From contig CAYQZW010000002.1 in the NCBI GenBank assembly GCA_964422065.1, positions 1 through 56,875 of the forward strand: a DNA stretch of 56,875 bases, given 5' to 3'. Within the stretch, counting starts at the first letter, position 1. Each line of letters starts with the position of its first letter. The notes beneath the pieces were generated by a model. It had not been told where the DNA came from, did no database searches, and was given only the letters and a program-made list of their open reading frames with translations. Position numbers and translations under genes: made by a program. Shown one piece after another: positions 1 to 7,517 of this stretch. This stretch comes from S141-55 sp964422065 (GTDB lineage: Bacteria; Hydrothermota; Hydrothermia; WGAB01).

Positions 1-11
1 GTCTCGTGTAG

Positions 12-53
12 GGGCGGATGGCGATCCGCCCGGGGCGGGCAGTTGCCCGCCCC
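12..53. repeat. REP-like tandem hairpins downstream of the peroxiredoxin gene
   Basis: Two perfect inverted repeats lie back to back: GGGCGGAT (12-19) with ATCCGCCC (24-31), and GGGGCGGGCA (32-41) with TGCCCGCCCC (44-53). They start 15 bp beyond the peroxiredoxin stop on its downstream side, so they could end that transcript, but no clear T-tract follows on either strand. GC-rich double hairpins of this kind resemble dispersed REP/BIME elements. Only one copy is in this window, so the repeat status is inferred. Confidence 0.55.
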
Positions 54-67
54 TCCAAAGTCCTGGT

Positions 68-631
68 TCAGATCTTCCCCACCAACTCCAAGCCGACCTT
101 CAAGGTCTCCTTGCCTGGCTCCCAACTCGCCGGACAAACCTCACCCGGATGCTCTCGGACGTATTTAGACGCCTGCAACTTCCGCAAGATCTCCTTCGCA
201 CTGCGCCCAATGCTGTTGTCGTGGATGTCCATCGCCTTCAATACCCCGTCCGGATCAATGATGAACGTCGCACGCAGGGAAACCCCCTCATCCTCCAGAT
301 AGGTGCCAAACATCCGACAGATCTTACCCGCCGGATCCGCTACCATGGGGTATCGGACCTTTGCGATGGCGGGAGAGGTGTCATGCCAGGCCTTGTGGAC
401 ATACGCCGTGTCCGTGCTCACACTCAGGATCTCCGCACCCAGTGCCTGGAACTCGTCATAGTGCTCCGCCAGTTCCTCCAACTCCGTAGGACACACAAAG
501 GTGAAATCCGCAGGATAGAAGGCCAGCACCACCCACTTTCCCCGGTAGTCTGAGAGCCGGATCTTCTGGATTTCATCATTAAAGTACGCATCCGCCTCAA
601 AGTCCGGTACAACTTGACCGATCTTGACCAT
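68..631 (-). CDS. 2-Cys peroxiredoxin, AhpC/Prx1 type
   Basis: A 187-residue thiol peroxidase that reduces hydrogen peroxide and organic peroxides in the cytoplasm. The peroxidatic cysteine is C47 in FTFVCPTELEE and the resolving cysteine is C166 in EVCPASW, the typical 2-Cys AhpC layout and length. The start ATG follows a strong AAGGAGG. It has its own promoter with a PerR/Fur-like inverted repeat across the transcription start, and the perR gene lies directly upstream on the same strand. Peroxide-dependent derepression by PerR is therefore the likely control. The electron donor (AhpF, AhpD or thioredoxin) is not in the window. Confidence 0.95.
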   Translation of the reverse strand: MVKIGQVVPDFEADAYFNDEIQKIRLSDYRGKWVVLAFYPADFTFVCPTELEELAEHYDEFQALGAEILSVSTDTAYVHKAWHDTSPAIAKVRYPMVADPAGKICRMFGTYLEDEGVSLRATFIIDPDGVLKAMDIHDNSIGRSAKEILRKLQASKYVREHPGEVCPASWEPGKETLKVGLELVGKI

Positions 632-668
632 GGTTCTTCCTCCTTGATTTTTAGAATTGTTCCTAAAA

Positions 669-681
669 TGAAATCATTTCA
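669..681 (-). promoter_or_regulatory. PerR/Fur-like operator
   Basis: TGAAAT-C-ATTTCA is a perfect 6-1-6 inverted repeat directly downstream of the -10 box of the peroxiredoxin gene, so it covers the transcription start. The geometry matches Fur-family boxes, and a PerR-like protein is encoded next door. Binding by that protein is inferred. Confidence 0.7.
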
Positions 682-710
682 ATTATAGGGCATACGGAGT
701 TCCGATGCAA
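682..710 (-). promoter_or_regulatory. promoter of the peroxiredoxin gene
   Basis: On the minus strand, TTGCAT (705-710) and a perfect TATAAT (682-687) are separated by 17 bp. The start codon lies about 50 bp downstream behind AAGGAGG. Confidence 0.7.
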
Positions 711-725
711 TCCTCTTGTTGATTG

Positions 726-1169
726 TTATGCGTCGCCCGATGGGGTCGTTTCTTGACGGCACGCTTTACAGATGCCCCGGAAGTAGATGTGGTATTCCAA
801 GACCTGATGCCCCTCCAGTTCCGAAGTCTGGGCTGGAGATAAATGAAACGATAGGTCATAAACCCTCCCGCACTTCAAACATTTGAAATGGCCGTGAGGG
901 GTGGTGTCAATGTCGTACCGGATCTCCAGATCCTCAATGGTCAACGCCAAGAGAAGACCTTTCTGGTAAAAGAGTTTGAGGGTGTTGTAAACGGTGGTTC
1001 GAGAAAGGGTGGGGATCTCGGGAGACAGGGCCTGGTAGACCTCCTCGGCGGTCGGATGGGTCCGGTGTCCGAGCAAATAATCCAGGATCTTCAGCCGATG
1101 AAACGATGGCTGAATGCCCTTTTGAATCAACATATCCTTGAGTTCTTCCATGCTTGCGGATGCTTTCAT
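726..1169 (-). CDS. perR: Fur-family peroxide-responsive repressor, PerR type
   Basis: A 147-residue winged-helix metalloregulator. Residues matching the PerR regulatory metal site are all present: H38 (THPTAEE), D86 (RYD), H92 and H94 (PHGH) and D105 (VYD). The two aspartates are the usual mark of PerR against Fur. The structural zinc site is CLKC (97-100) and CKAC (134-137). I chose the ATG at 1169 because AAGGAGGATCG precedes it; an upstream start would add 16 unconserved residues. It overlaps the GAF gene by ATGA and sits just before the peroxiredoxin gene with its operator. PerR rather than Fur or Zur is the best reading. Confidence 0.85.
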   Translation of the reverse strand: MKASASMEELKDMLIQKGIQPSFHRLKILDYLLGHRTHPTAEEVYQALSPEIPTLSRTTVYNTLKLFYQKGLLLALTIEDLEIRYDIDTTPHGHFKCLKCGRVYDLSFHLSPAQTSELEGHQVLEYHIYFRGICKACRQETTPSGDA

Positions 1170-1669
1170 GCGATCCTCCTTCGGTAGGCCTCCACAAACG
1201 GCGCCATGGAGGCACACACGGTTTCTAAAAACTCCTGATCCTTTGGTGTGAACGGGTGTCTCGTGTGGGAATCGATGTCCAGTTCGCCAATGAAGCGTCC
1301 CTCATAGAACACTGGGACAACGATCTCTGACTGCACGCGGGGGCTACACGAGAGGTAGTTCTCCTCCTGAGTGACGTCCTGGATGACCAGAGGCGCAAGG
1401 GAGACCGCAACACGTCCGCAAATCCCCCTTCCAAACGGGATCCGAACATGCTCCGTCGGTTCCCCTACAAACGGGCCCAGGACCAGCATCTCGGGCTCCT
1501 TTGGGTCCACCACATAAAACCCGACCCAGTCGTAATAGGGCACCTGTCGGTGAAGGACCTCACACACTTCCTGAAGCACCGACGCCGGATCCTGGGCTCC
1601 CTGCGCAAAGTGCCGGATATGGTCCCACAAGGACGCAAAATCAACCCCAAAATCGGTCTTCCCTGTCAT
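1166..1669 (-). CDS. GAF-domain free methionine-R-sulfoxide reductase-like protein
   Basis: A 167-residue single GAF domain matching the fRMsr (MsrC) family, which reduces free methionine-R-sulfoxide. The signature is IPFGRGICG, then LSC, SEIVVPV and LDIDS. Of the three redox cysteines in characterised enzymes, two are present (C84 in GICG and C108 in LSCSP). The first, which normally lies just before the IPFGRG stretch, is replaced by H74. The ATG at 1669 has GGGAGG 11 nt upstream; earlier in-frame starts have none. It is first in an operon with perR, which fits oxidative-stress repair. Activity with only two cysteines is uncertain. Confidence 0.8.
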   Translation of the reverse strand: MTGKTDFGVDFASLWDHIRHFAQGAQDPASVLQEVCEVLHRQVPYYDWVGFYVVDPKEPEMLVLGPFVGEPTEHVRIPFGRGICGRVAVSLAPLVIQDVTQEENYLSCSPRVQSEIVVPVFYEGRFIGELDIDSHTRHPFTPKDQEFLETVCASMAPFVEAYRRRIA

Positions 1670-1721
1670 CGTCTTCTGAACCTCCCATTCCACGGAAAAA
1701 GCGGAATTTTTGTCTAACGCA

Positions 1722-1750
1722 ATTATGCGATAAAAGGGTAAAAAATTCAA
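1722..1750 (-). promoter_or_regulatory. promoter of the fRMsr-perR operon
   Basis: On the minus strand, TTGAAT (1745-1750), 17 bp and CATAAT (1722-1727) lie about 50 bp before the GAF start codon. Confidence 0.65.
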
Positions 1751-1832
1751 GTCTGAAACGAATTCACATCCAGGACCTTCGGCCTGGTTCAAAAGTTCCC
1801 ACCTGTACCCGGGAACCCCACTCCCCTACGCC

Positions 1833-1862
1833 TTGGAGCACCTGGAAAATGCCCCTTATAAT
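1833..1862 (+). promoter_or_regulatory. promoter of the thiolase-like gene pair
   Basis: TTGGAG (1833-1838), 18 bp and a perfect TATAAT (1857-1862), followed by AAAGGAGG 8 nt before the ATG at 1889. It is divergent from the fRMsr-perR promoter. Confidence 0.7.
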
Positions 1863-1888
1863 TTGCCCAGCAAAAGGAGGAACGGCCT

Positions 1889-3040
1889 ATGCATCATCGT
1901 GTTGCGATCATCGGGGTCGGGTATACCCCCCTTCGTTCCGTGTCTCCAGACGTTTCGTTCCGAGAAATGATCTTTGAGGCAGCCGTCCAAGCCTATGAAG
2001 ACGCAGGGATCCATCCCAAAGATGTGGATACCTTCGTCTCCATTGCCGAGGACTACCTGGAGGGGACCGCGATCTTTGACGAGTATGTACCGGATCAACT
2101 GGGCGCAGTCCTGAAGCCGGTCCACACGATCACCGCAGACGGCATCACCGGGCTCGCTGCCGCCTATCTCCAACTCCAAACCGGACGGTTCAAAATCGCC
2201 GTAATTGAAGGGCACTCCAAGGCCAGCAACATCCTCCGCCCCTCGCACATTGAAGCGCTTGCCCTGGACCCGATCTTCGTCCGTCCCCTCGGCCTCAATC
2301 CGAAGTTCATCGCCGGGCTGGACATGCAGGCCTATCTCGCGGAAAACGATCTGGACGAGGCGCAGGTCGCCATGGTCGTCGAAAAGAACCGAAACAACGC
2401 CCTCCGCAACCCACGTGCCGCTTACCCCTCAAGCCTGGATTTCACAGATGTCCTGGACTCCCCTTACCTTGCGGAACCCCTCAAGGAGTTGGAAGTCGCC
2501 CAAACCGCGGACGGTGCAGTCGTGCTGGTCCTGGCCACGGAAGACGTGGCTCGGTCTCTCCGCGATGACCCCGTCTACATCCAGGGGATTGGCTGGATCG
2601 AAGATACCCCGAACCTTGACCGGTGGCCCTGGGGCGCCGCACACTACGCAGAAATCGCCGCACTCATGGCCTACGATATGGCCGGGATCAAATCCCCCTT
2701 AGACGAAATTGATGTGGCGGAAATCGACGATACCTTTGCCTATAAAGAACTCCAACATCTGGAGGCCCTCCGGTTCGCCGATCCCGGCGAAGCTGCACAC
2801 CTCCTGGAAGAAGGGTTCTTTGATCTGGACGGCATCCTGCCCGTAAACCCCTCCGGCGGTAACCTCGGTTGCGGCTACACCTACGACATGTCGGGCCTGC
2901 GTGCGGTCGCTGAAATCGTCCTCCAACTCCGTGGAGAAGCCGGCGAACATCAGATCCCCAATGCAGAAGTCGGCCTGGCACAGTCCTGGCGCGGCATCCC
3001 CACCGCCATGGGGGGTGTGGTCATCCTTACGAACGCTTAG
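1889..3040 (+). CDS. thiolase-superfamily protein lacking the nucleophilic cysteine (subunit A)
   Basis: A 383-residue thiolase-fold protein. The N-terminal RVAIIGVGYTP, the central ADGAVVLVLA and the C-terminal NPSGGNLGCGY are thiolase/SCP-x landmarks. Where thiolases carry the acyl-accepting cysteine (CASG), this protein reads ITADGITG, and the later GHP histidine motif reads GCGYTYD. Ordinary thiolytic or Claisen chemistry is therefore unlikely. The family includes Cys-less members such as the Ltp2-type aldolases, so a C-C lyase or a structural role is possible. It is followed after 11 bp by a paralogue, probably a hetero-oligomer partner. No DUF35/OB-fold partner is adjacent. Confidence 0.75.
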   Translation: MHHRVAIIGVGYTPLRSVSPDVSFREMIFEAAVQAYEDAGIHPKDVDTFVSIAEDYLEGTAIFDEYVPDQLGAVLKPVHTITADGITGLAAAYLQLQTGRFKIAVIEGHSKASNILRPSHIEALALDPIFVRPLGLNPKFIAGLDMQAYLAENDLDEAQVAMVVEKNRNNALRNPRAAYPSSLDFTDVLDSPYLAEPLKELEVAQTADGAVVLVLATEDVARSLRDDPVYIQGIGWIEDTPNLDRWPWGAAHYAEIAALMAYDMAGIKSPLDEIDVAEIDDTFAYKELQHLEALRFADPGEAAHLLEEGFFDLDGILPVNPSGGNLGCGYTYDMSGLRAVAEIVLQLRGEAGEHQIPNAEVGLAQSWRGIPTAMGGVVILTNA

Positions 3041-3051
3041 GAGGTCGGACC

Positions 3052-4230
3052 ATGGCATTCCAACAAAAAGTTGCAGTCTTAGGCGCGGGCATCACGAAAT
3101 TTATGCGCAGGGCCAAAGAGACCTCAAAAGAACTGGCCTTTGAAGCCGTAAAAATGGCCCTGGAAGACGCAGACATGACGATTGATGACATTGATTGCGT
3201 CGTCCTGGTCACCGCTCCGGACGCCTTTGATGGCGTACACATGAATGGGGAGTACCTGGCCGAGGCGGCCGGTGCCCGGAGAAAACCCTACATGCGGTCC
3301 TATGTTGGCGGGGGGTCCGGCGTCTTTGCCATCATCCACGGCTGGTATCACGTGGCCTCCGGCCACTTCAACACCTGTCTGGTCGTCGCCGAAGAAAAAA
3401 TGTCCGCTGCCCAGCCTCATCCCCAGGGCGTCTTCAACGCCATCTATGACCAATTCCTGGAACGGCCCCTCGGAGTCAACCTCCTCTGGATCTTCTCTCT
3501 GGAAATGAACCGTTACATGCAGGTCCACAAGGTCCCACTGGAGACCATCGCCAAGGTCTCCATCAAAAACAAGCGAAACGCCCTGGACAACCCGGTCGCC
3601 CAGGATGGCATCCCTGGCAATTACACGGTGGAAGAGATCCTTTCCTCTGAAGTGATGGTCTGGCCGGTCCACCGCCTGATGGTCTCTCCGGTGACCGATG
3701 GTGCGGCGGCCCTGGTGCTGGCCTCAGAACGTGAAGCCAAACGCCGGACAGACCGCCCGGTCTGGATTGAAGGCGTCGGCTGGTGCCTGGATACCTCCTA
3801 TTGGACCAATCGGGATCTTTACTACCCCAAGTACGTGGAGTACGCGGCGCGGATGGCCTACGAGATGGCTGGGATCAAAGACCCGAAAAAGGAGATCCAC
3901 GTCGTGGAACCCTATGACCCGTTTGCCTACAAAGAACTCCACCACCTGGAGGGGCTCCAGTTGGCGGAACCGGGCGAGGCCCCGAAACTTCTCGAACAGG
4001 GGTTCTGGGATCGGGATACGGAAACGGGGATTCCTGCGAGCCCGTCCGGAGGCCTGCTGGGGGTTGGCAACCCGATCGCCGCAGCCGGCCTGATGAAGGT
4101 CATTGAGATCTACCTCCAGGTCAAGGGCGAGGCGGGCCCCAGACAGGTCAAACGCGAAGTACGCCGCGGGGTCGCACAGGCCTGGGGCGACCTGATGCAG
4201 GTTGGGACCGTCGTCGTCCTCGGACGATAA
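3052..4230 (+). CDS. thiolase-superfamily protein lacking the nucleophilic cysteine (subunit B)
   Basis: A 392-residue paralogue of the preceding gene, with VAVLGAGITKF at the N-terminus and SPSGGLLGVGNP near the C-terminus. The position of the catalytic cysteine reads VGGGSG, and the GHP histidine is an asparagine (GNP). Both proteins share FAYKEL followed by HLE at equal positions. TAGGAGG precedes the ATG by 7 nt. It shares a promoter with the upstream gene and ends at a strong hairpin. The substrate is unknown; the pair may act on an acyl-CoA or a ketone, but that is family inference only. Confidence 0.75.
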   Translation: MAFQQKVAVLGAGITKFMRRAKETSKELAFEAVKMALEDADMTIDDIDCVVLVTAPDAFDGVHMNGEYLAEAAGARRKPYMRSYVGGGSGVFAIIHGWYHVASGHFNTCLVVAEEKMSAAQPHPQGVFNAIYDQFLERPLGVNLLWIFSLEMNRYMQVHKVPLETIAKVSIKNKRNALDNPVAQDGIPGNYTVEEILSSEVMVWPVHRLMVSPVTDGAAALVLASEREAKRRTDRPVWIEGVGWCLDTSYWTNRDLYYPKYVEYAARMAYEMAGIKDPKKEIHVVEPYDPFAYKELHHLEGLQLAEPGEAPKLLEQGFWDRDTETGIPASPSGGLLGVGNPIAAAGLMKVIEIYLQVKGEAGPRQVKREVRRGVAQAWGDLMQVGTVVVLGR

Positions 4231-4251
4231 CGGACTCCCCTCCCCTGGATC

Positions 4252-4287
4252 GAAAAAACAACGGCGGGCCGAAATCGGCCCGCCGTT
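4252..4287 (-). terminator. intrinsic terminator of citrate synthase, possibly bidirectional
   Basis: AACGGCGGGCCGA (4260-4272) pairs perfectly with TCGGCCCGCCGTT (4275-4287). On the minus strand the hairpin is followed by a TGTTTTTTCG tract, an excellent terminator for citrate synthase. The plus-strand side has a weaker T-rich stretch that may also stop the thiolase operon. Confidence 0.85.
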
Positions 4288-4309
4288 CCATTTCCTCATC
4301 CAACCGGGG

Positions 4310-5608
4310 TTACTGGATGTTCTCTTTGAGCCACTCGAGCGTGACAGACTTCGGCCGTTCAATGGGCAAGCCCAACCCTCGGTCCCAGATCAACTGGCTC
4401 ACTATGCCGATCGAACGGGAAACCCCAAAGAACACCGTGTAGTAGTCAAACTCCCGGATGCCGTAGTGGTACAACAACACGCCAGAGTGGGCATCCACAT
4501 TGGGCCACGGGTTTTTGGCTTTGCCATGCTTCATCAGGACCGGCGGGATGACTTCATAAAGCATGCTGACGATCTGGAAAATCTCGTCATCCGGCAGGTA
4601 CTTCAACGCAAACTCTCGGAACGCCGTATACCGGGGATCGGTCTTCCTCAAAACCGCATGGCCGAACCCGGGGATCACTTTGCCGGCGTTCAGGGTATCC
4701 CACGCATACTTCTCAATGTCCTCCTTGGTCGGCATCCTGTCGCCAAAGGACGCCTTGAGTTCAAGGATCCAGCGGAGGACCTCCTGGTTGGCCAGGCCAT
4801 GCAGGGGACCGGCCAGTCCGTTCATCGCCGACGAAATGGCAAGATAGGGCGAAGATAACGCGGAACCCACCAGATGCCCCGTGTGCGCACTGACATTGCC
4901 ACCTTCATGGTCGCTGTGCAAGACCAGATAGAGGCGCATCAGTTCGTAGACCTCAGGCTCGTCATAGCCCAACATGTGCGCATAGTTCGCCGCCCAGTCT
5001 AAGGAGGGGTCCGGATCAATCTGTTGGTCATCCTTATAGAGGTATCGGTACACAAAGGCCGCAATGATCGGGAGCCGCGCCAACAGGTCCATGGCATCCT
5101 CGTAGGTGTACTCCCAGTATTGGGCCTTGGGGATGCCTTCACGATAAGCCTTGGCAAACTTGGACTCGTTTTGAAGCGCGAGAATTCCCAAGGAGAAGAG
5201 GGTCATGGGATGGCTGTCCTTCGGCATGGCACGGATCGTGTCAAACACATAGCCAGGAACCTCCATCCGCTTCTTGAACTCCTCCTGGATCTCCTTGACG
5301 TTCTCCTCGGTCGGCAGGTCGCCCGTCACGAGCAGATAGAAAATCCCTTCGGGAAGGGGCTCTTCACCACCTGGCGCTTTCGGCAACTTTTCCCGGACCT
5401 CAGGAATGGTGTACCCGCGGAATCGGATCCCCTCATAGGGATCCAGCAGGGAGCCCTCCCAAACCATACACTTGACCCCCCGCATCCCGCGGTAAGCCTG
5501 ATTGACCGTGACCTCGGACAGGATCTTTTCCCCATGCTCCTTGAGGAACGCCGAGGTCTCCTCCGCACGCTTCTGGATTTTAGACCTTAGGGTATCTTTT
5601 AAGCCCAT
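4310..5608 (-). CDS. gltA: citrate synthase, mitochondrial-type
   Basis: A 432-residue enzyme condensing acetyl-CoA with oxaloacetate. The catalytic triad is visible as the histidine in GPLHGLANQE, the histidine in GFGHAVLRKTDPR and the aspartate in NVDAHSG. HSDHEGGNVSAHTGHLVGSA and the N-terminal extension place it with the eukaryote-type citrate synthases, also found in some bacteria, and not with short archaeal or hexameric proteobacterial forms. AAAAGGAGG precedes the ATG. It is monocistronic with its own promoter and terminator. No other TCA-cycle gene is in the window. Confidence 0.95.
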   Translation of the reverse strand: MGLKDTLRSKIQKRAEETSAFLKEHGEKILSEVTVNQAYRGMRGVKCMVWEGSLLDPYEGIRFRGYTIPEVREKLPKAPGGEEPLPEGIFYLLVTGDLPTEENVKEIQEEFKKRMEVPGYVFDTIRAMPKDSHPMTLFSLGILALQNESKFAKAYREGIPKAQYWEYTYEDAMDLLARLPIIAAFVYRYLYKDDQQIDPDPSLDWAANYAHMLGYDEPEVYELMRLYLVLHSDHEGGNVSAHTGHLVGSALSSPYLAISSAMNGLAGPLHGLANQEVLRWILELKASFGDRMPTKEDIEKYAWDTLNAGKVIPGFGHAVLRKTDPRYTAFREFALKYLPDDEIFQIVSMLYEVIPPVLMKHGKAKNPWPNVDAHSGVLLYHYGIREFDYYTVFFGVSRSIGIVSQLIWDRGLGLPIERPKSVTLEWLKENIQ

Positions 5609-5637
5609 TGTAGACCTCCTTTTGGTCGGACTCCCTC

Positions 5638-5666
5638 ATTATAAGGAATGGCCACCCTGGCTTCAA
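5638..5666 (-). promoter_or_regulatory. promoter of citrate synthase
   Basis: On the minus strand, TTGAAG (5661-5666), exactly 17 bp and TATAAT (5638-5643). Confidence 0.75.
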
Positions 5667-5711
5667 CGAATCTTATGGAATTTCAAGGTTTTGGCAGGAC
5701 AAGAGGGCGGC

Positions 5712-6686
5712 TCAGGCTTCCACGGAAAGGTTGCGCGCCCGGATCTCCTCCAGAAGTTCCCGGGGCAACGCAAAGGTCACCCGCTCCTCGGTCGTGACGA
5801 TCTCCTCCGGCTGGGCTCCCCCCAGACGCTGGAGTCGGTCTAAGACTTCAGAAACCAGAATCTCCGGGGTAGAGGCCCCCGAGGTGACCCCCACCGCACG
5901 CACCCCATCCAACCAGGACTCCTCAATTTCACTCTTGTCCATGATCAGATAGGCCCGGACCCCTTGATGCTCCGCAACTTCCCGAAGCCGGTTGCTGTTG
6001 GAACTCGTTCGGGAGCCGATGACCAGAATCAGATCACAGCGCTCAGCCAGCCGTTTCACCGCGTCCTGCCGGTTTTGTGTCGCATAGCAGATGTCGTCCG
6101 CCTTGGGGGTCCGGAGGTGAGGGAACCGGCGCTTCAGGACCGCCAGAATCTCTCGTGTGTCATCCACGGACAGGGTGGTTTGCGTAATGACCGCCACCTT
6201 CTCGGGGTTTGGGACCTGGACGGTCTCCGCATCGTGGACCGTCTCAATCAGGAGGATCCGATCCGGTGCCTCACCCATCGTCCCCTCCACCTCCACATGG
6301 CCGCGGTGTCCGATCAGGAAGATCGTGTAGCCCGCCTCCGCATACTTCCGGGCCTCCACATGCACCTTGGTCACCAACGGACAGGTGGCATCAATGACCT
6401 TGAGGCCTCGTTGCCGGGCCTCCTCCCGAACCGCAGGCGAGACCCCGTGAGCAGAGAAAATCGTGACCGCACCCTCCGGGATCTCAGAGATCTCTTCCAC
6501 GAAGACCGCCCCCTCCTCTTCCAGATGTTTGACCACCCATTGGTTATGGACGATCGCATGGCGGACATAGATGGGCGGACCATAAAGTTTTAATGCCAGT
6601 TTGACGATATCAATGGCCCGGTCAACCCCTGCGCAGAACCCACGTGGCCGGGCAATGTAGATTTTGAAACGGGGATTTTTAGGCAT
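5712..6686 (-). CDS. ispH: 4-hydroxy-3-methylbut-2-enyl diphosphate reductase
   Basis: A 324-residue iron-sulfur enzyme of the last MEP-pathway step, making IPP and DMAPP from HMBPP. The three cluster cysteines are C18 (RGFCAGV), C102 (ATCPLV) and C200 (DICYATQ). Active-site residues H43, H80, H130 and E132 (GHVEVEG) are also present, and TSSNSNRL is the usual C-terminal substrate loop. No Shine-Dalgarno precedes the ATG; a -10 box ends 6 nt upstream, so the mRNA is probably leaderless. It shows that the cell uses the MEP route to isoprenoids. Confidence 0.96.
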   Translation of the reverse strand: MPKNPRFKIYIARPRGFCAGVDRAIDIVKLALKLYGPPIYVRHAIVHNQWVVKHLEEEGAVFVEEISEIPEGAVTIFSAHGVSPAVREEARQRGLKVIDATCPLVTKVHVEARKYAEAGYTIFLIGHRGHVEVEGTMGEAPDRILLIETVHDAETVQVPNPEKVAVITQTTLSVDDTREILAVLKRRFPHLRTPKADDICYATQNRQDAVKRLAERCDLILVIGSRTSSNSNRLREVAEHQGVRAYLIMDKSEIEESWLDGVRAVGVTSGASTPEILVSEVLDRLQRLGGAQPEEIVTTEERVTFALPRELLEEIRARNLSVEA

Positions 6687-6692
6687 GCCAGA

Positions 6693-6721
6693 GTTATAAA
6701 CTGAAACATTGTGATACGCAA
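6693..6721 (-). promoter_or_regulatory. ispH promoter placing transcription start at the ATG
   Basis: On the minus strand, TTGCGT (6716-6721), 17 bp and TATAAC (6693-6698), then only 6 nt to the ATG (6684-6686). A start 6-7 nt after the -10 would put +1 on or beside the A of the ATG. Confidence 0.6.
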
Positions 6722-7463
6722 CCCTTCTTCCCAGGACACCTCGGAGATCTCACGCGTACCCCAAGCCCTCTGACTCATCCCAGCCTCTCTTGTCTCCCAC
6801 TCTTCTTGCGAATCAGCGAGGGGGCGAGAAGAATGCTGAAAATATACCTCCGATCAAGACTGAGCGCGGAAGACTCCATCCTGGCTTGTGTATACCTGCT
6901 ACCCCATGCTCCACAAACCCCTCCTTCTTTGGGGGAGAGGGGCCTGCTTTGCCCACCAATGGACGATCCCTGAACGATCGGTGTCTCTTGTCCGTCGGAT
7001 GGTGCCGTATGGAGCCGGCATCCTGTCTCCTCCAGAGAACCTCCGCCGTTGACTTGGCACGACATCCCGTCCACACACCACAAAGCCTTTTGATCCCCAA
7101 GAACCTACCATGATTCTCCCTTTTAGGCTGGGGGAGTCTCCTCGTACGGGTCACTTCAGCAGCGTCCCCACTTCCTTCCTGAGGCCAGGGGTTCGAATCC
7201 GAATCCGCGGCTAACCTATGTTCGGACAGATCGGTGACACTTGGAATTTTAGTGTCATCTTTCCTCCACGCCAGGGTTCGGCCGGTCTCACTGAAGAAAC
7301 AGATTGAGCCGCAATCCAAACTCCCCGATTTTCAGGAAGGGGCCGGAGGAGTGTGAGATCCGTAGGTGCGGGGTGGACTGAGATTAGGCCTCCCCAGGAA
7401 AGAAGGCCCCTTATCAAATACATCGGATGCACTGTAAAAGGGACCCGGGGGTGTACCGCGCGA

Positions 7464-7491
7464 TGAAACCCCAAGGAACGAGGCGTATAAT
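7464..7491 (+). promoter_or_regulatory. promoter of the nuoG operon
   Basis: A perfect TATAAT (7486-7491) lies 26 nt before the nuoG ATG. The -35 is weak (TGAAAC, 7464-7469). No Shine-Dalgarno is visible in the predicted short leader of about 20 nt. Confidence 0.5.
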
Positions 7492-7517
7492 TGAGGCCTT
7501 GAGCACTTCTCAATATC

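Larger units (their letters stand above)
6687..7517. other. 831-bp region without a convincing gene
   Basis: Between divergent ispH and nuoG. It has the two promoters at its edges and an inverted repeat TGACACT (7235-7241) with AGTGTCA (7251-7257), a possible operator. Open frames on both strands overlap each other, lack Shine-Dalgarno sites and have no recognisable motifs, so I do not call them genes. A GGTTCGAATCC string near 7188 resembles a tRNA T-arm, but no cloverleaf can be built around it. Confidence 0.5.

Noticed and set aside
7140..7200. Possible SRP or RNase P RNA on the minus strand (AGGAAGGAAG string)
   Set aside because: The conserved partner strand and the universal P4 or domain-IV bases are missing.
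7170..7215. tRNA-like 3' end containing GGTTCGAATCC
   Set aside because: The T-stem pairs only 2 bp, and no acceptor, D-arm or anticodon arm can be placed upstream. It is probably a chance match or a worn fragment.
6775..7319. Overlapping open frames on both strands in the ispH-nuoG gap
   Set aside because: They overlap each other on opposite strands, lack ribosome-binding sites and have no recognisable motifs. The composition looks like chance open frames in GC-rich DNA.
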